Source of the DNA: DASYSL01 sp036003365
GTDB lineage: Bacteria; Eisenbacteria; RBG-16-71-46; DASYSL01
NCBI GenBank assembly: GCA_036003365.1
Contig: DASYSL010000086.1
Coordinates: forward strand, 7,268 to 71,267
DNA length: 64,000 nucleotides
Direction: 5' to 3'
The position numbers and the translations under genes are program-made. A model generated the notes under the pieces. The model had not been told where the DNA came from, did not search any database, and saw nothing but the letters and a program-made list of their open reading frames with translations. Of the stretch, positions 51,010-60,126 are shown piece by piece. Each line of letters begins with the position of its first letter. Positions within the stretch are counted from its first letter, which is position 1.

Positions 51010-53288
51010 CAGGCGGCCTTTCGCGGGCGGGCGGCGTTCTCCTCGTCCAGCTCTCTGGCGAGCGCCGACTGCACGCGCGGATCGAGGCGCGTGCCGCTCA
51101 GGCGCTCCATTTCCTCGAGCGCGAAGGCGGCGGGCAGCGCCGGGCGGTGGGCGCTGCCGCGCGTGAGATCGCGCAGGGCATCGACGGCGGCGAGGATGCG
51201 GGCGCCGAGCGGGATGGCGTTGCCGCTCAGGCCGCGCGGATAACCACTGCCATCCCAGCGCTCGGCGCGGGCGAGCAGGATGTCGCGCGCCGTACCGAGC
51301 ACGCGCGTGCGCCGGCCATTGCTGCTCGGCTTCTCGTTCAGCTCCCCGATTTCCATCGCCTCAGCGTCGTCGCCGCCCGCGAGCCGCGACAGGGAGCGCG
51401 CTTCGGCCGGGCTCGCGCCCAGGCGGCGCGCCAGCGCGTAGGCCACGGCACCCGGCGGGCGCTGGCCGATGGCCAGGTCCTGGCGCAAGTGGATGGAGGC
51501 GCGGAGCGCGGCCATGGTCTCGGCCGGCGACTCCGGCGACTCCGGGAAGGCGAGCGAGCGGTCGACGGTCGAGCACACGCGATCGACCAGCGTCGACATG
51601 AGGGCGAGATCCGGTTGCCCGAACGCCTCGCGCGAGCGCTTGTTGTTCACGTTGATGACGCCGATCGAGCGCCCGCTCACGATGAGCGGCACGCAGATGA
51701 GCGACTTGGTCGAGTACTGGGGGTGGTTGGGGCGCCGGAAGCGCGGATCGGTCTCGATGTCGTTCACGAGCACCGGCGCGGCCTGCGCCAAGGCCTTGCC
51801 GCCGACGCCGCCGCGGAAGCCGACGCGGCGCTTGAGCGCCGTCTCGTCCAAGCCCAGGGCGGCGGCCATCTTGAGATCGCCGCGCTCGGGATCGACCAGC
51901 ATGAGCGAGACGATCTGCGCTTCCATCGCCTCGGAGACCAAGGCCACGGCCTCGTCGAGGAGGCGCAGGCAGTCGCGGCGCTCCCACAGCTCGGCCGCCA
52001 CGCGGCGCGATTCCTCGGGCGCGCGCTGCACGCGCGGCAAGATGACCGTGAACACGCTGCCGCCGCCGGGGCGCGCTTTGACGCCGATCTTTCCGCCGTG
52101 CAGCTCGGTGATGTTGCGCGCAATGGCGAGACCGAGGCCGGTGCCGGGCACGGCGTGACGGCCGTCCTGCTCGAAGCGGTAGAAGCGCTCGAAGACGCGC
52201 TCCGACTGCTCCTCGGGGATGCCCGGGCCGCGATCCATCACGTCGAGCTGCCAGCGCTCCTCGTCGCCCGAGACCACGATCTCGACCGTGGTCCGCTCGG
52301 GCGAGAACTTGATGGCGTTGCTCACCAGGTTGAGTCCGAGCTGCTTCAGGAGATCGAGGTCGCCCTCGACCGAGCCGAAGTTCTCGGGCACGTGGCCCTG
52401 CACCTCGACGCTCCGGCGCTTGCCTTCGGGCGCCATGGTGAGGAGCACGTCGTCCACCAGCTCATGGGGCAGGAGCGTCGTGAGATGGAACGACTTCTGC
52501 CCCGATTCGAGACGCGAGTAGTCGAGCGCGTTGGTGAGCAGGCGCCCCAGGCGGTCGCACTCCTCGTTGATGATCTCGAGGAACGGCCGGCGCGACTCCC
52601 ATTCTTCTCCGGGCGTGTCGATGAGCGTTTCGGCGTAGGCCTTGATGCAGGTGAGCGGCGTGCGCATCTCGTGCGCCACCACCGAGAGCATCTGGCCGAG
52701 GAGCGCTTCCCCTTCCTCGGCGCGCGCCTCGAGATGTTGCGCCGCCAGCTCGCGCTCGGCAAGGGTCCGGTCCGAGCGCGAACGCTCGAGGCCGAGCGCC
52801 AGCGCGTCGGCCAGCAGATGGATGGCGAGCTTGTCGGAAGTGGAGAAAGCGCGCGCCAGGCCGAACGTGGCCACCCAGACCCCGTCCGTCGCACTGCGCG
52901 CGCGCAAAGGAAAACAGAAGAAGGCACCGGCCTTCTTGCCCCCGAGTGCCTGGTCGAGCGGCGTCGCCGCGTCGGCAGCGCTGGCGAACAGCGGCTCCTC
53001 ACGGTGGAGTGCGTACTCGAGCGCGCCGCCGGGGCTCGGCAGGAAGGCTTCGCCGGGCCCGCCACGCTTGGCGTCCCACGGGCGTAGTGCACCGGTGCGC
53101 TCGTCGATGAGGAAGAGCTGGCTGTCCTTGGCGCCGAGTGCCGCGCGCGCGCCCGCGCTCACGGTCTCGACCAGAGCGCCGACGTCCGAAGACGTGCGCA
53201 GAAGGAAGGTCGCCTCGGCCAGGCTCGCGAGGACCGAGTCGGCCGGCTTGCCGTTCGCCGACGGGCGGGCCGCGCGGCGGGCGGGCAT
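51009..53288 (-). CDS. GAF-histidine kinase-GAF protein with degenerate HD-GYP domain (second copy)
   Basis: 759 residues from ATG 53288, overlapping the regulator stop (TGATG). GAF domain ~20-170; HisKA with His206 in VVAHEMRTPLTCIKAY; HATPase with LVSNAIKFSPE, DRGPGIPEE and GTGLGLAIARN; second GAF (~415-570, GFRGGVGGKALAQAAPVLVND). The C-terminal HD-GYP remnant has ERWDGSGYPRGL with GYP at 682-684. Here the whole HD half is shortened and the His pair before the GYP loop is replaced (RAERWDG). It shares its layout with the downstream kinase but is quite diverged, so the duplication is old. It is cytoplasmic and likely works with the two response regulators of the operon. Confidence 0.92.
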   Translation of the reverse strand: MPARRAARPSANGKPADSVLASLAEATFLLRTSSDVGALVETVSAGARAALGAKDSQLFLIDERTGALRPWDAKRGGPGEAFLPSPGGALEYALHREEPLFASAADAATPLDQALGGKKAGAFFCFPLRARSATDGVWVATFGLARAFSTSDKLAIHLLADALALGLERSRSDRTLAERELAAQHLEARAEEGEALLGQMLSVVAHEMRTPLTCIKAYAETLIDTPGEEWESRRPFLEIINEECDRLGRLLTNALDYSRLESGQKSFHLTTLLPHELVDDVLLTMAPEGKRRSVEVQGHVPENFGSVEGDLDLLKQLGLNLVSNAIKFSPERTTVEIVVSGDEERWQLDVMDRGPGIPEEQSERVFERFYRFEQDGRHAVPGTGLGLAIARNITELHGGKIGVKARPGGGSVFTVILPRVQRAPEESRRVAAELWERRDCLRLLDEAVALVSEAMEAQIVSLMLVDPERGDLKMAAALGLDETALKRRVGFRGGVGGKALAQAAPVLVNDIETDPRFRRPNHPQYSTKSLICVPLIVSGRSIGVINVNNKRSREAFGQPDLALMSTLVDRVCSTVDRSLAFPESPESPAETMAALRASIHLRQDLAIGQRPPGAVAYALARRLGASPAEARSLSRLAGGDDAEAMEIGELNEKPSSNGRRTRVLGTARDILLARAERWDGSGYPRGLSGNAIPLGARILAAVDALRDLTRGSAHRPALPAAFALEEMERLSGTRLDPRVQSALARELDEENAARPRKAA

Positions 53289-54265
53289 CAGGCCGCCGCT
53301 TGCTGGGGCGACGAGGCAGCGTTGCGGCGGCGCCGCTCGGAGACGACCACGCTTCCTTGCATCCCCTTGCCGAGCGTCTTGAGCTCGGCGAGTGCGTCGT
53401 CGAGCTGCGCGAGGTGCATGCCTTCGATGTCGGTGTTCGCGGCCAGCGCGATGGTCACGCTCATGAGCGGGAAATTCTCGAAGTCGTGGCGGCGGTTGCG
53501 CACGCGCACGAAACCCTGCTTGCGGTCCTCTTCCTCGTAGAGGAGGGGCAGCTCCTTTTCGAGCGTCTCCTTGAGGCGCTCGGCCAGGGCTTCCCCCGCC
53601 TCCGGCGAGCACAGAACCACGAAGTCGTCGCCGCCGATGTGGCCGACGAAGTTGTCGGCGTGTCCGTCTTCGTCCACGACCTTGGTGAGGATCTCGGCCA
53701 CGCGCGAGATGGCGACGTCGCCGCGCGCGAAGCCATAGCGGTCGTTGTAGGCCTTGAAGTAGTCGATGTCGAGCACGAGTTGCGAGAATGGCTTGTCGTC
53801 GTCGAGCCGGTGCTGGCGCTCGGCGAGAATGCTGACGCCGCCGGGCAGGCCGGTGAGCGGGTTCACCGCCTTCTGCGTCTTCGCCCACTCGAGGTGGTTG
53901 TGCACGCGCGTCACCAGCTCCCGCTTGTTCCACGGCTTGACCATGTAGTCGTTGGCGCCGCCCTGCAGGCCCTCGAGCTTGTCCTCCTCGGTGCCCTTGG
54001 CGGTGAGCAAGATCACCGGGATGTGGCGCGTGCGGTAGTGCGAGCGCAGCCGCTTGCAGACTTCGTAGCCGTCCATGCCGGGCATCATGACGTCGAGCAG
54101 GACGACGTCCGGAAGCTCAGCGCGGGCCGTCTCCAGCGCTTCCGGACCATCGCCCGCCTGGAGCACGGTGTAACCCTCGCGCGAGAACGTCATCTCGAGC
54201 GCGTCACGCAGGCTTTTCTCGTCGTCGACGATGAGGACTGTCCGGCTCGGCTTGATCTCGCTCAC
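53288..54265 (-). CDS. Response regulator with GGDEF-like output domain
   Basis: 325 residues; GTG 54265 follows GCGGGGGC. The receiver (1-125) has Asp58 in LLDVMMPGMDG and Lys110 in YMVKPWNK. The output domain has the usual diguanylate cyclase landmarks: NPLTGLPGG (~135), LVLDIDYFKAYNDRYG (~163-178) and ARGD. The signature loop reads GGDDF (211-215) instead of GG(D/E)EF, and the GH..GD motif reads YGFARGD. Synthesis of c-di-GMP is therefore possible but unproven. No RxxD inhibitory site was recognised. As first gene of the operon it is probably phosphorylated by one of the twin kinases. Confidence 0.9.
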   Translation of the reverse strand: MSEIKPSRTVLIVDDEKSLRDALEMTFSREGYTVLQAGDGPEALETARAELPDVVLLDVMMPGMDGYEVCKRLRSHYRTRHIPVILLTAKGTEEDKLEGLQGGANDYMVKPWNKRELVTRVHNHLEWAKTQKAVNPLTGLPGGVSILAERQHRLDDDKPFSQLVLDIDYFKAYNDRYGFARGDVAISRVAEILTKVVDEDGHADNFVGHIGGDDFVVLCSPEAGEALAERLKETLEKELPLLYEEEDRKQGFVRVRNRRHDFENFPLMSVTIALAANTDIEGMHLAQLDDALAELKTLGKGMQGSVVVSERRRRNAASSPQQAAA

Positions 54266-54495
54266 AGTTGCCCCCGCGGCTCGGCTCACGCGCCCGGGCG
54301 AAGAGGTCCCGTGCGACGGAGTCTTCCACGGCAAGCCAACCGCAAGTTGTGTGCCACGGGCGTCGAGCGCAGCCGGCTACAAGTCCGCTGGCGCGAAAGA
54401 CTTTCAGGCGCGCGGCAGGACAACGATTAGCGCGGGTCCGCGGTCGAGATCGGCGTGCGCGCCCCGGCGCTGCTCCCCATGCGCGCGTTGCACGA

Positions 54496-54522
54496 CGCAC
54501 GCCGAGGGGGGCCCGGCGTGCG
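54496..54522 (-). terminator. Hairpin after the FG-GAP protein gene
   Basis: CGCACGCCG (54496-54504) and CGGCGTGCG (54514-54522) form a perfect 9-bp stem with a 9-base loop, 12 bp beyond the stop at 54535. No U-run follows on the minus strand, so it is a weak terminator candidate. Confidence 0.45.
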
Positions 54523-54534
54523 AAAAGCACTTCG

Positions 54535-56946
54535 TCAATTCATCACCACCAGCTTGGCGAGCGCGGGATGGCCGCCGAAGGCGCCACGCGCGAAGTAGAC
54601 GCCGGCGGGCACCGCGACGCCCGAGCTGTTCTTGCCGTCCCACGCCTCTCGATAGGACCCGGCGTTCTTCGTGCCGGAGAGGAGATGACGGACGAGACGG
54701 CCACGCAGATCGTAGATGCCGAGCTCGACCTGCCCCGCTCGCGGCATCGCATAGGCGAACGACACGGGACCGCGCGCCGGATTCGGGGACGCGGCGAGCG
54801 CCACGCGGCCGGGGAGGCGCGGGTTGGCTGCCACGAACTCCGTCTTCTGCAGCAGGAAGCGAAGCTGTTCCCCTCCGGCCATCACGATATCGGGCGCGCC
54901 GTCGCCGTTCAGGTCGAGCACGTAGGGCACGCCACCCGCGTCCAGACCGAAATCCTCCTCCTGCGGACCGAACACGAATCCTTCATGGCCCTGGAGGACG
55001 CGCAGCTGCCTGGCGGAGTCGTCGTGGTCGATGAGGTCCACGACGCCGTCGCCGTCGAGGTCGGCGAAGATCGCGCTCGAGGATGTGCTCCCCGTGAAGG
55101 GAATCGCTGAACCCAGAGTGCCGGTCCCGTCACCGGGATACAGCTCGAACCGCAGGTTGGTGGCGTCCCAGACGAGGATGTCCGGCTTGCCGTCGCCGTC
55201 CATATCGCTCACGCCCGCTAGGGTCGCGGGCCCCTGGATCTCGATGACCCCCGGCTCGAAGTACGTCCCCACCATGCCGGGATAGATCACGATATGGTTG
55301 TCGTCTTCGACGATCGCTTCGGGGTGACTGTCGCCGTTCAGATCGGCGAGCACGAGGCGAAGCGGGAAGTCGGCGGATTGCGGATTCGACCGCGCTTCGA
55401 GGGCCCCGTTCCCGACGCCGAAATAAGTCGAGATCGAACCCTGCTCCGCGACGACGACGTCGGATGAAGCGTCGGCATTCACCGGCGCCGTGGCGATGGT
55501 GAAGGGATTGTCAGTGGCCGTCAGCTGACTCGGTTGGCCGGCGAAGGTTCCGTCGGTCTGTGCCAGCCAGACCTGCACGGCTCCCCAGGGATTGGCGTAG
55601 CTCCGCGATTGCAAGACCTCGAGATCGGCCTTGCCGTCATTGTTCATGTCGCGCAATTGCAGATGAATGCCTCCCACCCACGAGATCGAGAGACGGCTCG
55701 GAAGCCCGTCGGGCGAGATGGCATAAGCGTCGACGTAGCCTCCCGAAAGCGCCGCCAGATCGGGATGGCCGTCTCCGTTCATGTCACCGAATTCGATCTG
55801 AGGATTGGGCCCGTAGGTCGGCACCGCGGCATCCGGCGCCTCGCCCCAGGTACCGTCGCCGTTTCCGTGCGCGACCGCCTGTCCTACGCGATCTCCCGCC
55901 GTCACGATGTCGAGCTTGCCGTCGCCATCGAAGTCCGCCGCTGCGGCGACCGCCACACTTGTCCAACCGAGTCCAGGAACGACGGAATAGGAGGCGAATG
56001 CAGGCTGAGCCGCGCCCAGGTACAGCCGGACCTGACCCGCACCGCGATCCCAGATCACCAGGTCGTCGTACCCATCCCCATTCCCATCGCCAACCGCCTG
56101 GAGGCTTGGGGTGGCACCGCTGAGGAACGAAATCGGCCCGTACCCTCCCGAGCCGTTGCCAAGCAGCACGGTGATGGCGTTGTCTCCGTCCACGGCGAGG
56201 TCCGTGACGCCGTCCTGATTGAAATCTCCTGACACGACTTTCGTGGCCCCGTAAGAGAAAGCATTGAAAAGCGGGTAGGTTCCATCTCCAGCACCATAGT
56301 AGGTGCGCAAAGCGGTGCTGCCCGCGACCGCGATGTCGAGGGTTCCGTTGCCATCGAGATCGGCAACCACCGCGCTCACCGGGAAAGGCGGTGCGACCAT
56401 CGTGGCAGACAAGGAGAAGCTGCCGTCCGCCTGCTGCAAGTAGACCCGTACCTTGGTTTCCGTGTACGTCGCCACGACCAGATCCGTGCGTCCGTCTCCG
56501 TCGAGATCTCCGCACGCGATCGCGTTGGGGTGGCTGGGGGACGCGATCGTCCTGGGCGGCCCGAATCCCCCACTCGCCAGACCGGATCGCAAGGTCACCG
56601 TACTCGTCGCATAGCTCGCGATCACCAGGTCAGCGCGATTGTCTCCGTCCACGCGCGTCAGTGAAACCGCGGTGGGGCTCGATTCCAGCGTCAAGGTGCC
56701 AAACGGCTTCAGGTCGCCCCCGGGCGCGCCGAGAAGCAGCGAGAAGTTGCCCGACGTTCCGTCGCGCGTCAGCACGTCGGGCCAGCCGTCGCCGTCGACG
56801 TCTCCCGTGTACACGCCGACGGTCACGTCGTGGGAAGCCAGAAAGCGGGTGAAACGCGAGGGGAAGTGCACGATGGCCGAGGCCGTGGCCGGCAGGGCCA
56901 GCGCGAGGCAGACCCCCAGAGAGAGAACAGAACGAGGACGACGCAT
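54535..56946 (-). CDS. Exported FG-GAP/VCBS repeat protein with FlgD-like C-terminal domain
   Basis: 803 residues from ATG 56946 (GTGGAGG upstream), with a signal peptide (MRRPRSVLSLGVCLALALPA, cleavage near ATASA). From ~30 to 700 there are about fourteen repeats of ~45 residues, each with a calcium-type loop such as DVDGDGWPDV, DLDGDGRTDLVVA, DFDGDGKLDIVTA and DLNGDGAPDIVMAG. These imply two seven-bladed integrin-like beta propellers. The last ~80 residues carry LGIYDLRGRLVRHLL and PAGVYFARGAF, the tail shared with other exported proteins here. It is probably a secreted or surface-bound adhesion or binding protein. Some repeats have lost acidic residues (VNADASSDVVV). Confidence 0.9.
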   Translation of the reverse strand: MRRPRSVLSLGVCLALALPATASAIVHFPSRFTRFLASHDVTVGVYTGDVDGDGWPDVLTRDGTSGNFSLLLGAPGGDLKPFGTLTLESSPTAVSLTRVDGDNRADLVIASYATSTVTLRSGLASGGFGPPRTIASPSHPNAIACGDLDGDGRTDLVVATYTETKVRVYLQQADGSFSLSATMVAPPFPVSAVVADLDGNGTLDIAVAGSTALRTYYGAGDGTYPLFNAFSYGATKVVSGDFNQDGVTDLAVDGDNAITVLLGNGSGGYGPISFLSGATPSLQAVGDGNGDGYDDLVIWDRGAGQVRLYLGAAQPAFASYSVVPGLGWTSVAVAAAADFDGDGKLDIVTAGDRVGQAVAHGNGDGTWGEAPDAAVPTYGPNPQIEFGDMNGDGHPDLAALSGGYVDAYAISPDGLPSRLSISWVGGIHLQLRDMNNDGKADLEVLQSRSYANPWGAVQVWLAQTDGTFAGQPSQLTATDNPFTIATAPVNADASSDVVVAEQGSISTYFGVGNGALEARSNPQSADFPLRLVLADLNGDSHPEAIVEDDNHIVIYPGMVGTYFEPGVIEIQGPATLAGVSDMDGDGKPDILVWDATNLRFELYPGDGTGTLGSAIPFTGSTSSSAIFADLDGDGVVDLIDHDDSARQLRVLQGHEGFVFGPQEEDFGLDAGGVPYVLDLNGDGAPDIVMAGGEQLRFLLQKTEFVAANPRLPGRVALAASPNPARGPVSFAYAMPRAGQVELGIYDLRGRLVRHLLSGTKNAGSYREAWDGKNSSGVAVPAGVYFARGAFGGHPALAKLVVMN

Positions 56947-57054
56947 GAAGGCGGCCTCCACGGGAGGAAAGACTTGGGGCCGGGGGATGGCCAAGCGCCT
57001 CGGGTCGGCGCCGAATCAGTCTAGGACCGCTCGAAGAATGGAGGCAAGTGCTTC

Positions 57055-57132
57055 CTAGACCGCGCGCTCCAACGCCGGCAGGGCGAAGCCCATCTCCTCG
57101 AGGTTGGCCACCGGCTCGAGGTCGGAGCCGGC
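57055..57132 (-). pseudogene. Remnant of the 3' end of tsaD
   Basis: Minus-strand translation gives the last 25 residues of the intact TsaD encoded at 59071-60126 (ending GFALPALERAV) followed by the same TAG stop. By my count 9 of 78 bases differ from 59071-59148 and all nine are synonymous. Nothing of the upstream tsaD coding sequence is present. The remnant therefore derives from a formerly functional, diverged tsaD copy or allele and marks a recombination junction next to the glycosyltransferase gene. Confidence 0.88.
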
Positions 57133-57208
57133 GCACGAGTCCAGGATTCGTTGGCGCCCCTTTGATAGGCTTCATCGGTCGCGCAGCTCGGGGAAGGACG
57201 TCTGTCCT

Positions 57209-59074
57209 GTGACGAATCCTCACCGTCGAAAGCACCGTGGAGATGACTCGAAGACGAACCGCTCATTCGTCTTGGGTCTCTTCATCCTGGCACTTGTGGT
57301 TCGTCTCGCGGGCCTGGGTTGGGGCCTTCCCAACCCCGCCGAGGAGGCGTACCCGCTCAAGGTGGCCTGGATCATGTCCGGGCTCTCGGGCACGGGCGGG
57401 TTCACGCTCGATCCCCACTTCTTTCGCTATCCAACCCTGGTCATCTATTTGAACCTGGCGGTGCTCGGGCTGGTTCGCGTCTGTCTCGCCATCATCGGAC
57501 AGGCGACGAACGCGGCGGCCGCCCGCGCGCTCTATCTCAGTGACCCCTCTGTTTTCTTTCTGGCGGCGCGCAGCCTCACGGCGGTCCTCGGAGCGTTGAT
57601 CGTCTTGCCGGTCTACCGGATGGCGCGCGTCGCCGGAGGGCACACCGTTGGCGTGGTCGCCGCGGCGCTGGTTGCGCTGAATCCATTCCTCATCTCGAAG
57701 TCACAGATGGTGGACGTGGACGTGCCCATGACGCTTCTCGTGACGCTCTGTCTGGCTCAGAGCGTCGCCATCGCGTACGGACCACAGCCGCCGAGGACTC
57801 GGGCCACCTTGCTCGCCGGTGCCACTGCCGGTCTCGCGGCCTCGGCCAAGTATCCGGGCGCGCTGGTGATGCTCCCGTTGATCATGGCGATCGCGTGGCG
57901 AACGAAGAGTATTCGAGCCACCGTGCTTCATGCCTCTTTCGCCATGGTCGCCGCCTTGTGTGCTTTCGCTCTGACCTCACCATTCGTGTTTCTCGATGGG
58001 TCACAGGCTTCCCGCGACATGGGGGCCGAGAGCGCACACCTGCGGCTTGGCCACTTCGGCTCGGAGGGCGGCGCCGCCTGGTCGTTCTATCTCGCCGCGT
58101 GGTTCAAGACTCTCTTGGGCTGGCTCCCCGGCGCTTTCGCCGCGATCGGCATCGTTGTGTTTGCGCTCTGGCGCCGACTCCACTGGGCTGTGATCTGCGC
58201 CGTGCTCGTGGCGACGTTCTGGCTCGCCATCGTGGGCTGGGCGCTGAAAGCCGATCGCTATCTCTTGCCGGTCGTGCCCGCGGCCAGCGTGTTCGCCGCC
58301 GCGCTTGCATGCCTTGCCCTCCAAAGACTCCCCAGGAAGTCATGGGCCATGGCAGGCGCGGGATTGCTCGCTCTCGTTTGGGTCGCGACCGACGCCCCTC
58401 GCTGGCACGACGCCTTTGCCCGTCAAGGCGTGAATCCCTCGGAAGAAGCGAAGCGCTGGATCGAAGAGAATCTCCCCGAAGAATCGATGGTCGTGGTCGA
58501 AGCGTATGGACCTCAACTCTACAGCCCTCTCACCGCTTTGCGCGCTGAGGACACGCGCGACGGAAAGACACCGCGGCGTTACTGGCTCGTACCGGTGCCC
58601 ATGTTCCAGGTCGAACCCGAGCGCGCGGCCGTTTATTACGATCCCGCGCTCTACAACGAAGCGGACGCATGGGTCGTCGTCGGCGCGGTGGCGGGCCGCT
58701 ATCGGAGGGAGCCGGGGCGTTTTCCGAACCAGAATGCGTTCTACGCATGGCTGGAGCGAACCTGGACGGAGGCAGCGCGTTTCGAGGCGAACGGCGCAGG
58801 GTCCGAGATCGTGATCTATCGCAATCCGAACCGCACGACACCTTTTGGGTCGCGTGTCGCTCCTCCCCCTGCCCCAACGGACATGATGCGCGCCAGCGGC
58901 GGCGCGGGCGGCGAGGCGACTTTCTATTTCAATCTCGGCGGGAACTACCTCGAATACGGACACCCGAAGGAAGCGGCCGCGTGCTTCGAAACCGCGCTCT
59001 CATTCCCCACGATCAGCGGCGGCGTGACCCGCGAGCGGCTCGAAGGCGCGCTCGCAATGACGCGATCCCCCTAG
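57209..59074 (+). CDS. GT-C family glycosyltransferase (PMT/ArnT-like membrane protein)
   Basis: 621 residues from GTG 57209 (AAGGA eleven bases upstream); an upstream frame extension is only the antisense of the tsaD remnant. About ten hydrophobic helices span residues ~17-430, with an acidic first loop GLPNPAEEAYPLKV like the catalytic Asp/Glu loop of dolichyl-phosphate mannosyltransferase relatives. A soluble C-terminal part (~440-621) has EEAKRWIEENLPEESMVVVEAYG, then a TPR-like end (GNYLEYGHPKEAAACFETAL). It probably transfers a sugar from a lipid-phosphate donor to an extracytoplasmic acceptor. Its stop codon shares the palindrome CTAG with the stop of convergent tsaD. Its flanks show it was inserted at the tsaD 3' end. 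Confidence 0.85.
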   Translation: MTNPHRRKHRGDDSKTNRSFVLGLFILALVVRLAGLGWGLPNPAEEAYPLKVAWIMSGLSGTGGFTLDPHFFRYPTLVIYLNLAVLGLVRVCLAIIGQATNAAAARALYLSDPSVFFLAARSLTAVLGALIVLPVYRMARVAGGHTVGVVAAALVALNPFLISKSQMVDVDVPMTLLVTLCLAQSVAIAYGPQPPRTRATLLAGATAGLAASAKYPGALVMLPLIMAIAWRTKSIRATVLHASFAMVAALCAFALTSPFVFLDGSQASRDMGAESAHLRLGHFGSEGGAAWSFYLAAWFKTLLGWLPGAFAAIGIVVFALWRRLHWAVICAVLVATFWLAIVGWALKADRYLLPVVPAASVFAAALACLALQRLPRKSWAMAGAGLLALVWVATDAPRWHDAFARQGVNPSEEAKRWIEENLPEESMVVVEAYGPQLYSPLTALRAEDTRDGKTPRRYWLVPVPMFQVEPERAAVYYDPALYNEADAWVVVGAVAGRYRREPGRFPNQNAFYAWLERTWTEAARFEANGAGSEIVIYRNPNRTTPFGSRVAPPPAPTDMMRASGGAGGEATFYFNLGGNYLEYGHPKEAAACFETALSFPTISGGVTRERLEGALAMTRSP

Positions 59075-60126
59075 ACGGCCCGCTCGAGCGCCGGCAGCGC
59101 GAAGCCCATCTCTTCGAGATTGGCGACCGGCTCGAGATCGGAGCCGGCGACCTGGCCGCGCGAGAGCATCCACGAGCCCACGATGCCGATCATGGCGGCG
59201 TTGTCGGTGCACCACTTGGGCGCGGGGAAGATGGCGGGGATGCCGAGGCGCTCACAGGCGGCTCCGAGCCCGGCGCGAAGGCCACGATTCGAAGCCACGC
59301 CCCCGCCCACGACCACGGCGCGGGCGCGCGTGTCGGCAGCCAGGCGCGCGATCTTGACCACGAGGGTGTCCACGACCGCGGCCTGGAAGGAGGCGCAGAG
59401 ATTGGCGAGCCACACCGGATCGTGCGGCGGCGTGCGCTCGCCGATCTTCTGGCGCATCGCGGTTTTCAAGCCGGAGAACGACACATCGTAATCGCCCGAC
59501 TCCACCATGGCGCGCGGCAAATCGAAGGCGCGCGGATTGCCGTCGGCCGCCAGGCGGTCGATCACCGGTCCGCCCGGAAAGCCGAGCCCCAAGAGCTTGG
59601 CGACCTTGTCGTACGCCTCGCCCGCCGCGTCGTCGCGCGTCGCGCCCCAGAGCGCGTACTCGCCGAACCCCTTCGCGACGATGAACTCGGTGTGGCCGCC
59701 CGAGAGCGCGCAGCCCACGAACGGCGTCGGCATCTCGACCCCATCGAGGGCCGCGGCCCAGATGTGTGCCTCGATGTGGTTCACGCCCACGAGCGGGCGC
59801 AGCACCGCCAGCGCCAGCGCCTTGGCATAAGCCACGCCGACGACCAACGAGCCGAGCAGCCCCGGACCGCGGGTCACCGCGATGGCATCGATGTCGTCGA
59901 GCGTGACGCGGGCTTCGGTGAGCGCCTGGTCGACGGTGGGACCGAGCAAATCCAGATGCGCGCGGCTCGCCAGCTCGGGCACGACGCCGCCGAACTCGTG
60001 GTGCACGGTCTGCGAGGCGATGACCGAGGACAGCGCGGCGCGGCCGTCCTGGATCACGGCCGCGGCCGTGTCGTCGCACGAGGTCTCGATGCCGAGGACG
60101 AGCCCGGCGCGGCGCACGTCACTCAC
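59071..60126 (-). CDS. tsaD: tRNA N6-adenosine threonylcarbamoyltransferase TsaD
   Basis: 351 residues from GTG 60126, overlapping the cutA stop by 4 bp. The ASKHA fold has LVLGIETSCDDTAAAV at the N-terminus, GVVPELASRAHLD, VTRGPGLLGSLVVGV and the metal motif HIEAH. It continues with ALSGGHTEFIVA, DVSFSGLKTAM, VVVGGGVASNRGLR and APKWCTDNAAMIG. TsaD transfers threonylcarbamoyl to A37 of ANN-decoding tRNAs with TsaB/TsaE and is essential in most bacteria. The 3' end (59071-59148) is repeated as a remnant at 57055-57132. The gene therefore appears to have served as, or been repaired at, a recombination site without losing function. Confidence 0.97.
   Translation of the reverse strand: MSDVRRAGLVLGIETSCDDTAAAVIQDGRAALSSVIASQTVHHEFGGVVPELASRAHLDLLGPTVDQALTEARVTLDDIDAIAVTRGPGLLGSLVVGVAYAKALALAVLRPLVGVNHIEAHIWAAALDGVEMPTPFVGCALSGGHTEFIVAKGFGEYALWGATRDDAAGEAYDKVAKLLGLGFPGGPVIDRLAADGNPRAFDLPRAMVESGDYDVSFSGLKTAMRQKIGERTPPHDPVWLANLCASFQAAVVDTLVVKIARLAADTRARAVVVGGGVASNRGLRAGLGAACERLGIPAIFPAPKWCTDNAAMIGIVGSWMLSRGQVAGSDLEPVANLEEMGFALPALERAV

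Noticed and set aside
57000..59150. Transposon or insertion sequence carrying the glycosyltransferase
   Set aside because: No transposase, no terminal inverted repeats; the direct repeats are coding remnants of tsaD, which fits recombination or site-specific integration better.
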